From Pedobacter sp. B4-66 (GTDB lineage: Bacteria; Bacteroidota; Bacteroidia; Sphingobacteriales; Sphingobacteriaceae): a stretch of DNA of 64,000 bases. Shown here in pieces: positions 18,683-27,565 of this stretch. Both the position numbers and the translations under genes were made by a program. The notes beneath the pieces were generated by a model. That model did no database searches. It was given only the letters and a program-made list of their open reading frames with translations, and had not been told where the DNA came from. Position 1 is the first letter of the stretch; each line of letters starts with the position of its first letter. The stretch is from the NCBI RefSeq assembly GCF_018492665.1, contig NZ_JAFVME010000001.1, positions 186,001-250,000 on the forward strand, in the 5' to 3' direction.

Positions 18683-20062
18683 ATGAGTACAGGAGCAAAA
18701 GATCACGCTCAATTATCCGACATCTTTAATAAGGATGAAGCGCGTGTAGACTGGCATGATGAAACGCTTTGGTTTGTGAGGGCCAAACGAGATAAGGCTG
18801 CACACAGTTTACCTGAATGGGAAACCTTACGTGAAACCGCATCACAAATAAAAGACAATGTGTTATCAAACTTGCATGAATACCTGTTGCAATTTGAAGC
18901 CAATGCAGAAAAGAACGGCATAAAGGTTCATTGGGCTGCAAACGGTGAAGAACACAATAAAATAGTGCATTCCATTTTAAAGGAAAACGGTGTAAACCGC
19001 ATCGTTAAAAGCAAATCAATGCTTACTGAGGAATGCCATTTAAATGATTACCTCCATAAAAACGATATTGAAGTTATAGATACTGACTTAGGCGAGCGCA
19101 TTGTGCAATTAGCAGAAGAACCACCTAGTCATATCGTACTTCCTTGTATCCATAAGAAGAAAGAAGAAATTGGCGAGTTGTTTCACAAACATCTTGGCAC
19201 TCTTGAGGGGGCGTCAGATCCTGTATATCTAACAGCAGCAGCCAGAGACCACTTACGCGAAAAGTTCATAACCAGAAAAGCCGCGATTACAGGAGTAAAT
19301 TTTGCAGTAGCAGAAACCGGTGAGTTTGTAGTATGTACAAACGAAGGTAATGCAGATATGGGTGCGCATCTTGCCGATGTACACATCGCCTGTATGGGAA
19401 TCGAGAAGTTACTACCTCTACGTAAACACCTTTCTGTATTTTTAAGAATACTTACCAGAAGTGCAACCGGACAACCTATCACTACTTATTCAAGTCATTT
19501 CAAGAAACCAAGACCCGGACAAACCATGCACATCGTTTTGGTGGATAATGGAAGAACTACGCAACTTGGAAGAAAAGATTTCCGCAACTCACTTAAATGT
19601 ATCCGCTGTGCAGCTTGTATGAACACCTGTCCGGTTTATCGCAGAAGCGGTGGCCACAGTTACCATACTGCAATTGCAGGCCCTATAGGCTCTATATTGG
19701 CTCCAAACCTCGACATGAAGAATTACGCCGATCTTCCATTTGCGTCTACCCTTTGCGGGTCGTGCAGCAATGTATGTCCGGTAAAAATAAACATTCACGA
19801 ACAGCTTTATAAATGGCGTCAGGTGATTGTAAAAGAGGGATATGCTGACCCGAAAAAGGCATTAGCCATGAAAGCGATGGATTTTACATTATCAAATCCA
19901 ACTATATATAAGTTTGCCGGAAAAGCAGGCCGATTTGTACTAAAACATGCTCCTTTCACGGTAAACAACAAATTAAATCTTTGGTATAAACACAGAGAAA
20001 TGCCTGAACCACCGAAACAATCATTTGGAGAATGGTATAAACAAAACAATAAAAATGACTAG
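18683..20062 (+). CDS. lutB: LutB, LUD-domain 4Fe-4S protein of lactate oxidation
   Basis: A 459-residue protein. The N-terminal two thirds is an LUD domain (for example KSMLTEECHLNDYLHKNDIEV and AVAETGEFVVCTNEGNADMG). Two 4Fe-4S motifs follow: CIRCAACMNTCPVYRRSGGHSYH near residue 308 and CGSCSNVCPV near 358. These are in the order and spacing known for LutB/YkgF. It would pass electrons from lactate oxidation to the respiratory chain. Its last codons overlap the start of lutC by 8 nt (ATGACTAG), an indication of translational coupling. Confidence 0.95.
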   Translation: MSTGAKDHAQLSDIFNKDEARVDWHDETLWFVRAKRDKAAHSLPEWETLRETASQIKDNVLSNLHEYLLQFEANAEKNGIKVHWAANGEEHNKIVHSILKENGVNRIVKSKSMLTEECHLNDYLHKNDIEVIDTDLGERIVQLAEEPPSHIVLPCIHKKKEEIGELFHKHLGTLEGASDPVYLTAAARDHLREKFITRKAAITGVNFAVAETGEFVVCTNEGNADMGAHLADVHIACMGIEKLLPLRKHLSVFLRILTRSATGQPITTYSSHFKKPRPGQTMHIVLVDNGRTTQLGRKDFRNSLKCIRCAACMNTCPVYRRSGGHSYHTAIAGPIGSILAPNLDMKNYADLPFASTLCGSCSNVCPVKINIHEQLYKWRQVIVKEGYADPKKALAMKAMDFTLSNPTIYKFAGKAGRFVLKHAPFTVNNKLNLWYKHREMPEPPKQSFGEWYKQNNKND

Positions 20063-20639
20063 CAGAGAAGAAATACTGGCTAAAGTAAAAACCAATCAAC
20101 CAGGCCCACGACCACTACCTGCAGACCTAAGTACTGTACCTGGCGGAATGGATAGCCTAACGCAGTTTAAAACTGTGCTGACAACCATAGGTGGAGCTGT
20201 AGTTGAGGTTACCAATTTTGAAGAGATCGCACAATATATTCAACAGGAATTTAAAGACAAGAAGAGACTGATTTCTACCCTACCTGAGCTTACCTCAGTA
20301 ACAGAATCAGGATGGGAGAACAAAGATCCTCATAGCTATGAAGATGTTGATCTGGCCATAATAAAAGCCCACTTTGGTGTTGCAGAAAATGCAGCACTAT
20401 GGATTACTGAAGACCTGATGCACCAAAGAGCTGTGCCTTTTATTTGTCAGCAGCTAGCTGTTGTGGTAAATAAGGCTGACATTGTTGCCACCATGCACGA
20501 TGCTTATAGCAAAATAGGTGATGCTGAATATGGATTCGGATCTTTTATAGCAGGCCCATCCAAAACTGCAGATATTGAACAATCTTTAGTACTTGGAGCT
20601 CACGGGCCTAAAAGTATGACCGTATTTTTATTAGGTTAG
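20055..20639 (+). CDS. lutC: LutC, LUD-domain protein of lactate oxidation
   Basis: A 194-residue LUD-domain protein, third subunit of the LutABC complex. Start chosen at ATG 20055 (MTSREEILAKVKTNQPGPRP), which overlaps the lutB stop; an in-frame ATG at 20025 lies inside lutB and would add ten residues of no likeness to the family. The middle GVAENAALWITEDLMHQRAVPFICQQ and the C-terminal FGSFIAGPSKTADIEQSLVLGAHGPKSMTVFLL are typical. The length matches the family. A hairpin overlaps its stop codon. Confidence 0.94.
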   Translation: MTSREEILAKVKTNQPGPRPLPADLSTVPGGMDSLTQFKTVLTTIGGAVVEVTNFEEIAQYIQQEFKDKKRLISTLPELTSVTESGWENKDPHSYEDVDLAIIKAHFGVAENAALWITEDLMHQRAVPFICQQLAVVVNKADIVATMHDAYSKIGDAEYGFGSFIAGPSKTADIEQSLVLGAHGPKSMTVFLLG

Positions 20640-20658
20640 GGATTAACCCCTAACCTAA
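20631..20658. terminator. Hairpin overlapping the lutC and uxaC stop codons
   Basis: TTAGGTTAGGG (20631-20641) pairs with CCCTAACCTAA (20648-20658) around a six-base loop. The stem contains the lutC stop (20637-20639) and the converging uxaC stop (20650-20652). No clear T-run follows on either strand, so termination strength is uncertain. Confidence 0.5.
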
Positions 20659-22059
20659 TTTAAAATATTCTTTAGCATTATAATAGCAGATATCACTAAT
20701 GATTTGCCCAATCCACTTCTCGTCATTCGGCAATATTCCATTCTCCATTTCTGCTCCGAAAAGATTACACAATATCCTTCTGAAATACTCGTGACGAGAA
20801 TAAGAAAGGAAGCTACGTGAATCTGTAAGCATACCTACAAAATTACTTACCATCCCCATGTTAGATAATGCGTTCAATTGCTTTTCCATGCCATCTTTCT
20901 GATCTAAGAACCACCAACCGGAACCGAACTGCATTTTACCTTTCATTCTTCCATCGGCAAAATTACCAGTCATGGCAGCAAAAACTTCATTATCTGCGGG
21001 ATTAAGATTATAGATAATGGTTTTAGTAAGCTGATCTGTAATGCTCAGATTCCCTAAAAACCCTGATAGTCTTTCTGCGTGTTTAAAGTCGCCAATAGAG
21101 TCGTACCCTGTATCTGCGCCTATTTTATTAAACATGCCCAGGTTATTATTTCTAATTGCCCCCAGGTGAAATTGTTGTACCCAATCTCGTTCGTGATATA
21201 GTTTGCTCAATTCTGTTAAAACATAACCCGTAAAAGCATCAGGATTAGAAAACACAGCACCATCAGTTTTTAAAAAACTAGCAAATTCCTTTTTCTCTGT
21301 GTCAGTTAAGCTATAAGTTGCAGGCAATGTAGCTAGTCCATGATCAGAAACACTGCAATTATGCTGAGCAAAATAATCAACACGCTGTTTTAAAGCAGCA
21401 AGCAACTCATTTATATCAGTTATTACAATTCCTGAAACTGCAGAAAGTTGCTTTATGTAGTCTTTAAACTGAACTGTTTTATCAATCAGCAAAGCTTTAT
21501 CTGGCCTAAATGAAGGTTTTACCTTTACTGAAAAATCACTTTCGCTTAATTGTTTATGATATTTAAGATCATCACAAGGATCATCTGTGGTACCTACCAT
21601 TTCTACTTTAAAATGATTCAGTAAGCCTTGGGTAGAAAACTCATCTTTAGTAAGTAATGCATTACATTGCTCATAAATTCTTCTACCGGAATCAGCATTT
21701 AAAAAAGAGTTTATACCAAAAGGATTTTGAAGCTCCATATGAGTCCAATGGAACAATGGATTTCTTACTGTTGAAGGTGCTACCCTGGCCCAGGCCATAA
21801 ACTTATCCTGATCTGGAGCCTTGCCGGTAATCAGCTCTTCACTAACCCCCAAAGCACGCATACCTCTCCATTTATAATGGTCCCCTTTAAGCCAGATTTC
21901 AGTTAGATTAGCAAAATTTTTGTTCTCCGCTATTTCCTGTGGAGGCAAATGATTATGATAATCAATTATAGGAAGGTGCTTTGCATATTCATTAAAAAGT
22001 ACTTTCGCTTTTTTGCCTTGCAGCAAAAAATCTTCAGGTATTACTGCTCCTTCTTTCAT
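20650..22059 (-). CDS. uxaC: Glucuronate isomerase
   Basis: A 469-residue amidohydrolase-fold enzyme that converts D-glucuronate to D-fructuronate, or galacturonate to tagaturonate. The N-terminal metal motif is seen in PIIDYHNHLPPQEIAEN, and the family C-terminal signature in TDSRSFLSYSRHEYFRRILCNLFGAE. MKGKMQFGSGWWFLDQKDGMEKQ and TVRNPLFHWTHMELQNPFGI are also characteristic. The length is normal. It is separated from uxuA by a single base, so the two are strongly coupled. The fructuronate reductase (uxuB) that should act between them is not in this window. Confidence 0.97.
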   Translation of the reverse strand: MKEGAVIPEDFLLQGKKAKVLFNEYAKHLPIIDYHNHLPPQEIAENKNFANLTEIWLKGDHYKWRGMRALGVSEELITGKAPDQDKFMAWARVAPSTVRNPLFHWTHMELQNPFGINSFLNADSGRRIYEQCNALLTKDEFSTQGLLNHFKVEMVGTTDDPCDDLKYHKQLSESDFSVKVKPSFRPDKALLIDKTVQFKDYIKQLSAVSGIVITDINELLAALKQRVDYFAQHNCSVSDHGLATLPATYSLTDTEKKEFASFLKTDGAVFSNPDAFTGYVLTELSKLYHERDWVQQFHLGAIRNNNLGMFNKIGADTGYDSIGDFKHAERLSGFLGNLSITDQLTKTIIYNLNPADNEVFAAMTGNFADGRMKGKMQFGSGWWFLDQKDGMEKQLNALSNMGMVSNFVGMLTDSRSFLSYSRHEYFRRILCNLFGAEMENGILPNDEKWIGQIISDICYYNAKEYFKLG

Positions 22060-22060
22060 A

Positions 22061-23254
22061 TTATTTATCTGATAACTGGTTTATTATTGCGAATTCTAAT
22101 CCTCTTAATTCAGCGAGGCCTTTTAATCTTCCTATAGCAGAATAACCGGGATTAGTTTTTTTCTTTAAGTCATCAAGCATCTGGTGACCGTGATCTGGTC
22201 GCATTGGAATACTCAACTGTCTTCTTTGTTGTACCAGCAGAATTTGCTTTACAACATGATACATATCTACATCACCTTCCAAATGATTGTCCTCATAAAA
22301 ATCACCTGCATCATTTCTTTTTGTACTCCTTAGATGAATAAAATGAATTCTTTCGCCGAATGCATCAACCATCTCGGGAAGGTTATTATCCTCTCTTACA
22401 CCAAACGAGCCTGTACAAAAACAAAGTCCATTATTTAATGAAGGAACAGCAGTAAACAATTTTTGAACCTGTGGCGCTGTGCTAACCACCCTTGGCAAAC
22501 CAAAAATAGGATAAGGTGGGTCATCAGGATGAATGGCAAGCTTTATTCCTACTGCATCAGCAACCGGAACAATTTCTGAAAGGAAATGAATAAGGTTTTG
22601 CGAAAGCCGTTCTTCATCAATCCCTTTATACTTATCCAAAGCTTCCTGAAACTGGTTTAACGTAAAACTCTCTTCGCTTCCCGGCAGGCCGGCAATAATG
22701 TTTCTTTGCAGTACTAAACGTTCCTCTTCAGACATCTGTTCAAAACGCAACCTACCATTTTCAAGTTCCTGATAGGTATAGTCATCAGTCGCTTTTGGCC
22801 TATTGAGCATATACACATCAAATGCAACAAGTGCTGCTTTCTCGAACTTTAAAGCTTTAGCTCCATTTTCAAGTTCAAAAGCCAGGTTGGTTCTTGTCCA
22901 ATCCAGTACCGGCATAAAATTGTAGGTAACAACTGATATACCGCAAGAAGCCAGATTCTTTAAGGAAGTTTTATAATTAGATATATAATTTTCAAAGCCT
23001 TTATCCTGAATTTTTATAGCTTCGTGAACGGGTACACTTTCTACCACATCCCACTCAAGACCAGCTTGTTCAATTATATTTTTATGTTTTAAGATTTCTT
23101 CAACAGTCCAGATTTCTCCATTTGGAATATGATGAAGTGCACTAACAACTCCGGTGCAACCAGCTTGTCTTATATCTGATAAGCTTACCGGATCTTTGGG
23201 CCCAAACCAACGCATGGTTTGAGTCATTCTGTGTATTTTACTGCCTTGGCTCAT
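22061..23254 (-). CDS. uxuA: Mannonate dehydratase
   Basis: A 397-residue TIM-barrel enzyme that dehydrates D-mannonate to KDG. The start [37 protein letters not shown], and the metal-site motifs [39 protein letters not shown] and RPDHGHQML, are all present. It is the first gene of the uxuA-uxaC operon. A LacI-type palindrome lies 112 bp upstream, identical in core to that of the kdu operon. Both routes meet at KDG, whose kinase and aldolase are not in the window. Confidence 0.97.
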   Translation of the reverse strand: MSQGSKIHRMTQTMRWFGPKDPVSLSDIRQAGCTGVVSALHHIPNGEIWTVEEILKHKNIIEQAGLEWDVVESVPVHEAIKIQDKGFENYISNYKTSLKNLASCGISVVTYNFMPVLDWTRTNLAFELENGAKALKFEKAALVAFDVYMLNRPKATDDYTYQELENGRLRFEQMSEEERLVLQRNIIAGLPGSEESFTLNQFQEALDKYKGIDEERLSQNLIHFLSEIVPVADAVGIKLAIHPDDPPYPIFGLPRVVSTAPQVQKLFTAVPSLNNGLCFCTGSFGVREDNNLPEMVDAFGERIHFIHLRSTKRNDAGDFYEDNHLEGDVDMYHVVKQILLVQQRRQLSIPMRPDHGHQMLDDLKKKTNPGYSAIGRLKGLAELRGLEFAIINQLSDK

Positions 23255-23365
23255 ATTATATTTAGTTTCTTTATGCCACTATTTACTAATGCAGTAATAA
23301 AGGGTATAAAAACTAAATATAATTCTTGTTTAGAACATTAAATGCATGTTAATCAGCATTTATTA

Positions 23366-23381
23366 TCGAAAACGTTTTCGA
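23366..23381. promoter_or_regulatory. LacI-type operator upstream of uxuA-uxaC
   Basis: A perfect 16-bp palindrome TCGAAAACGTTTTCGA sharing the 12-bp core GAAAACGTTTTC with the operator at 17653-17670. It lies between the nucleotidase stop codon (23400) and the uxuA start (23254). The likely binder is the LacI regulator encoded at 16552-17586. Confidence 0.85.
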
Positions 23382-23399
23382 CAGATTAACTAAAGGCTA

Positions 23400-23939
23400 T
23401 TATGCCGGAACTTCCTCTTTCTCAAAGAAGGCCATTACATCATTCCAGTTATCTACTCTTTCATGATGGGTTTTGTAAACATTGTGTGCAGCAGTAAACA
23501 TAATCGGTTTACCCTTAAAGAAATCAAGGTTTTTACAATGGTCATCTATCATATAATCCGTGTTGATAATGCTTTTATCTCCACAAAAAACGATGTTTCT
23601 CCAGCTAATAGATGGAAAATGCTCAGCTAACCATTCTTGTTTTTCAGATAAGCATTGAGGGAATTCTGTTGCTGCCGATACCACATAAACATCGTAAGTC
23701 TCCATTAATTCTTTTACTGCTTCTATTGCTCCTGGCATTACAGGTATTGTTCTGAAAAATCCGGGAGTATAAACAAATCTTTGAACCGCAGTCTTATCCG
23801 GAAACCCTTCAGATTCAAGTACACCTAACATATCTTCACGGTTCACCTTAACACCGTAGTCTCTTTCATACCAGTTTATGAAATGGTTCTCAATATCTGC
23901 GAGTACACCATCCATATCAATTGCTATTGTTTTTCTCAT
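23400..23939 (-). CDS. 5'(3')-deoxyribonucleotidase, HAD superfamily
   Basis: About 179 residues from the ATG at 23939 (MRKTIAIDMDGVLADIENHF); an earlier in-frame start at 24005 would run through the DeoR-site palindrome and adds an unrelated stretch. The HAD motif I DMDGVLAD (nucleophile Asp and acid Asp) is at residues 8-15, motif II is the Ser in VYVVSAATEF, and motif III/IV includes DKSIINTDYMIDDHCKNLDFF. The size and pattern match the NT5C family, which removes phosphate from deoxynucleoside monophosphates. It is divergent from the DeoR regulator, with 105 bp between them. Confidence 0.85.
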   Translation of the reverse strand: MRKTIAIDMDGVLADIENHFINWYERDYGVKVNREDMLGVLESEGFPDKTAVQRFVYTPGFFRTIPVMPGAIEAVKELMETYDVYVVSAATEFPQCLSEKQEWLAEHFPSISWRNIVFCGDKSIINTDYMIDDHCKNLDFFKGKPIMFTAAHNVYKTHHERVDNWNDVMAFFEKEEVPA

Positions 23940-23989
23940 AATTAATTTAATTAGTATCTTGTAATAAGTTGCAACAAAAATACTACAAT

Positions 23990-24037
23990 TTGCAATATAT
24001 TGCAAATTAATTTTCTTAAAATTGCATAATATTGCAA
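23990..24037. promoter_or_regulatory. Paired TTGCA-N6-TGCAA operators before the DeoR gene
   Basis: Two 16-bp dyads, TTGCAATATATTGCAA (23990-24005, perfect, extended to 18 bp at 23989-24006) and TTGCATAATATTGCAA (24022-24037, arms perfect), have centres 32 bp apart, about three helical turns. A GTTGCAAC octamer lies further left at 23968-23975. The second dyad ends 8 bp before the regulator's start codon. They lie between the divergent nucleotidase and DeoR genes and are the probable DeoR binding sites. Confidence 0.75.
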
Positions 24038-24044
24038 AACAATT

Positions 24045-24794
24045 ATGATAAAGGCCGAAAGATTACAACAGATAATAGATCACATTACCAAAGAAGGCAA
24101 GGTACTTTTAGGGGATTTAAGCAAACTATTAAATGTTTCTGAAGACACCGTAAGGAGAGATATTAAAGAGTTATCTGATGAAGGTTTGCTTAAAGCAGTA
24201 CGTGGTGGGGCAGTTCTGCACTCCCCTATTCCAAGACACTATAGAGAACGGGAGAATTATGATGTTGGTCACAAAGAGATAATTGCTGCCAAAGCCTTAA
24301 AGTTCATTAAAGATGGCCAGGTGATTATATTCGACGCCGGAACATCTGCATTAGCAGTCGCAACTAACTTACCTAAAGAACTAAATATAACTGTAGTAAC
24401 CAACAACTTCCCCGTAGCCAACGTCCTCGAAGATCATCCAAATGCTGAGGTTATTTTTGTTGGTGGCCGATTAAATAAATCATCATTTTCTACCATAGGG
24501 CATGATGCTATACAGGCCATTAAAAATGTGCGTGCCGACATTTGCTTTTTAGGCATTTGCAGTATCGACCTTAACCTCGGGGTTACGGGCCTAAATTACG
24601 AGGATAGCCAGATGAAGAAAGCCATGGTTGAAACATCAAAGCACATCATTGCACTTTCAACATTTGAAAAATTAGATACAGCTGAAAATTACTACATCTG
24701 CGCAACAAACGAGCTAGACACAATAATAACTGACATAGATCCAAAAGAAGGGAATCTACAGCAATATAAGGATGCAGGGATTGAAATTATCTAA
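24045..24794 (+). CDS. DeoR-family transcriptional regulator
   Basis: A 249-residue regulator. The N-terminal DeoR HTH is at about 4-58 (RLQQIIDHITKEGKVLLGDLSKLLNVSEDTVRRDIKELSDEGLLKAVRGGAV). The C-terminal DeoRC sugar-phosphate-sensing domain follows (IIFDAGTSALAVATNLP, VVTNNFPVANVLEDHPNAEVIFVGGRLNKSSFSTIG and DICFLGICSID). The effector is probably a phosphorylated sugar. Its own leader carries two dyads, a sign of autoregulation. Its last 8 nt overlap the 3' end of the converging macroglobulin-like gene at 24787, leaving no space for a terminator. Confidence 0.93.
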   Translation: MIKAERLQQIIDHITKEGKVLLGDLSKLLNVSEDTVRRDIKELSDEGLLKAVRGGAVLHSPIPRHYRERENYDVGHKEIIAAKALKFIKDGQVIIFDAGTSALAVATNLPKELNITVVTNNFPVANVLEDHPNAEVIFVGGRLNKSSFSTIGHDAIQAIKNVRADICFLGICSIDLNLGVTGLNYEDSQMKKAMVETSKHIIALSTFEKLDTAENYYICATNELDTIITDIDPKEGNLQQYKDAGIEII

Positions 24795-27537
24795 CCTCGT
24801 ATCTATACACCTGCCTACCCAATAAACCATCGGCATTAATTCCTTCAACAGTTACACGGTAAGTTCCTTTATTATCCGAATTGAAAAAAGTGATTTTAGC
24901 TTTACCCTCCTTATTAGTAACTGTTGCAGGATTCCAGTAAATGGTACTTCTTAAATCTGCCAGAGGGCTATTCACTTCATTATTATCATATCTAGGTACA
25001 TAAAACTCCTTTACTGAAGAATAGCCTTTCGGAGCATAATACACTAAAGAAGGATCATATCCTGATCGAAAATTACCATTTCGTGTATAAATTGCCATCA
25101 CTGGAGGAGGCTTTGCTCCACTAAACCTCCCTCCGAGCAACCTGGCTCTTGCAGCATAACTATCATATACAAAATACACTTTACTAATATTTGATCCATC
25201 CCCTAATAGTAGTTCCTGAAAATCGCAACTTTCAAGCAACCATCCATCAATAGTTACCGCATAACCTCCATCAGATATGCTCCGTGGCACCCACATAGGC
25301 CCACAATCTTCCGACATGACCTGATCAAAACGCACACTTTTGTTATTATCCATTTTCTCCAGACAGTCTTTAAACGTCCCACAATTTTGTCTGGGATCTG
25401 GTCTAAAAACCTGGTCTGCCTGGCTTTCAAGTATGGTATTACCAAATTTAGGCAACTTGCTTGCCTGAATACGGACTTCTTTCAATTGCTGATTACGCCC
25501 CATTCGGCCATGCTTTTGCATATCCAAGTCTTGCTTAACACTATTTTCTATAGATGCCATGAGCACCTTAGGAATATCTGAATTGATATCACCAATATTA
25601 ACATTTGGCGTAACATTTTGTCCAACGACCTTGTCAATTTGTATCTCTAATCTTTTGCCATCTTTTGCTGTCCTACCCTGAATCGTAAAATCAATTCCTT
25701 CAGTAATCAGAAGATTACTGAACTTAAACTGTCCTTTGCTATCAGAAACCGTATCTAAAACTAAGCCTAGCTTGTTATTAATTAGCGTAACCTTACCACC
25801 AGCCATAGGTTTACCGTTCAATGTCATTAGCTTTCCGGTAATGTTGGTTACCAACTTTTCTGCTTTATATACCGGAGGTATTTGTTTACCTGAAATCACG
25901 TCTTTCCAAACAAATCTTCTATAACCTTGAGTAAGCATTAAAATATCAAGGTTTGATTTGGTTTCCTCCGTTGGGTTATAAAAATAATAATTAGGTTTCT
26001 CTATATAACCTTTTACATCAGCGCTCAATAACAATTGAGAGAATATAGAATTCTCGTTAGTTTCATCTGAAGGAACTACCCCCTCATCAATTACCGATAC
26101 CGAAAAATTAACCACTAAAGGTTTCCCCACAGCATCTTTAGCATCCAGGTCTATTTCTACTTTCTCTCTTAGCGAATATTCTTTTTTGGAGCTACTAACT
26201 TTCAAATCCATACGATCATCCTTTTGTACAAAAACAATCCTTTCATTGAGTGGATCACCGGATTTAGAAAAGAGTGTAAATTGTAAAACACCAGAGGGGA
26301 ATCCCTTTGAAGGAATTGGAATTGAAGTAACGGATTTACTAATAGGGATGTCAACAGCATACTGCAGATCACCTCCTGATTGCGCCACTAAACTAACAAC
26401 CTGGCTACCTTTTTTCAACATAGAACTACCCGCTCCTATTCTTACCAAAATGGTGTCAGCCCCAGAATTATTGTATACAGAAAGCGTATAAGTATCACTA
26501 ACTGCTTTAGGAAGCTTTAACATATTTATGGATCCATCGGGATAGGTTATTTTTGCCTGATATACTTTACCTTGTTCTGGTTTCAAACTAAAATATCCCA
26601 TACCAAAATGTTCCGTTTCCAATTTGGCAACCTCATTATTTTCATTGTCAATTACAACTCCCTGTACCGACACACCTAAACCATTTGCCCCAATTGCCTT
26701 TACCCCCACCTTTGTTACTACATCATTTACAAGATTGCCACCCTCTGGAAAAAATTGAACATCTGTTTGCTGCGAAGCTCTTTTAATAGGAAATGATTTG
26801 GGAACGTTTTCTCCATCAGCGATAGTAATCCTTGTCAAAATATAAGTGCTGCCTGTACTTTCTTTCTTAGAATCTGGCAGATTTACGCTCAACTCTCCTA
26901 ACTCATTGGTTTTACCTCCACCGGTAGCAATTGATTTATAGCCTTCTTTTAATTCGTACCTAACAGCCTTATCAGCATATGGTTTTCCCTTTTGATCAGT
27001 ATATTTTATCAGCGCCTTTACTTTTGTTTGTGTTCCATCTTTGGTATAGATATAATCAATTTTTGCAAACACAGTATTTGCGGCAGAGTTACCTACACTA
27101 AAAGTTCTGTCGTAGAAGTATTCTGGCCCTGCATTACGCATCCATTGGGTATAAGCTCTTAAACGATAATTCCCTTCGCGAATAGCGGTATCAGAGAGCA
27201 CAATGCTCCCCTTAGCCATTCCTGCCATAAGCGGCAACTTAAGCGATTGAGCAAGAGAATCACCTTCATTAATCAGATCTACATACACCGCACCACTTAA
27301 TGCAGATAGCTGATGCTTGGCTCCTATTGTTACATAGGCTTTAAACCAAATGGTATCACCAACAACATAATAGGGTTTATCTGTATGGAGGTAAACCTTT
27401 TCCTGAGGATTATTATCAGCCCAGCTCTGTAGAGATGCTAAAAGCTTCTCTATCGGATCTTCGTCTTTTGGTACAAAGCCCAAAAAGATGAGTATAGATA
27501 GTGTGAAAACAGCAACAAGAGAACGTTTCATTTTCAT
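24787..27537 (-). CDS. MG2 / carboxypeptidase-regulatory / plug-like exported protein, unit 1
   Basis: A 916-residue protein, the 3'-most of six paralogues. After a hydrophobic N-terminus (about 5-22) comes the family-wide FVPKDEDPIEKL, then an MG2 macroglobulin-type domain (about 45-145: QEKVYLHTDKPYYVVGDTIW ... GNYRLRAYTQWMRNA), a beta-domain (150-245), a block starting QTDVQFFPEGG (261), the LMLTQGYRRFVWK block (about 538), a carboxypeptidase-regulatory-like domain (565-640), a highly altered plug-like region (700-830) with CGTFKDC, and a conserved end (864-916: RSTIYWNP ... GINADGLLGRQVYRYEV). There is no lipobox, thioester motif or barrel. It follows unit 2 by 28 bp and is its closest relative. 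The function is unknown; it is probably an envelope protein. Confidence 0.85.
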   Translation of the reverse strand: MKMKRSLVAVFTLSILIFLGFVPKDEDPIEKLLASLQSWADNNPQEKVYLHTDKPYYVVGDTIWFKAYVTIGAKHQLSALSGAVYVDLINEGDSLAQSLKLPLMAGMAKGSIVLSDTAIREGNYRLRAYTQWMRNAGPEYFYDRTFSVGNSAANTVFAKIDYIYTKDGTQTKVKALIKYTDQKGKPYADKAVRYELKEGYKSIATGGGKTNELGELSVNLPDSKKESTGSTYILTRITIADGENVPKSFPIKRASQQTDVQFFPEGGNLVNDVVTKVGVKAIGANGLGVSVQGVVIDNENNEVAKLETEHFGMGYFSLKPEQGKVYQAKITYPDGSINMLKLPKAVSDTYTLSVYNNSGADTILVRIGAGSSMLKKGSQVVSLVAQSGGDLQYAVDIPISKSVTSIPIPSKGFPSGVLQFTLFSKSGDPLNERIVFVQKDDRMDLKVSSSKKEYSLREKVEIDLDAKDAVGKPLVVNFSVSVIDEGVVPSDETNENSIFSQLLLSADVKGYIEKPNYYFYNPTEETKSNLDILMLTQGYRRFVWKDVISGKQIPPVYKAEKLVTNITGKLMTLNGKPMAGGKVTLINNKLGLVLDTVSDSKGQFKFSNLLITEGIDFTIQGRTAKDGKRLEIQIDKVVGQNVTPNVNIGDINSDIPKVLMASIENSVKQDLDMQKHGRMGRNQQLKEVRIQASKLPKFGNTILESQADQVFRPDPRQNCGTFKDCLEKMDNNKSVRFDQVMSEDCGPMWVPRSISDGGYAVTIDGWLLESCDFQELLLGDGSNISKVYFVYDSYAARARLLGGRFSGAKPPPVMAIYTRNGNFRSGYDPSLVYYAPKGYSSVKEFYVPRYDNNEVNSPLADLRSTIYWNPATVTNKEGKAKITFFNSDNKGTYRVTVEGINADGLLGRQVYRYEVR

Positions 27538-27565
27538 AATTACATTATTAAATAAGATTACTCAA

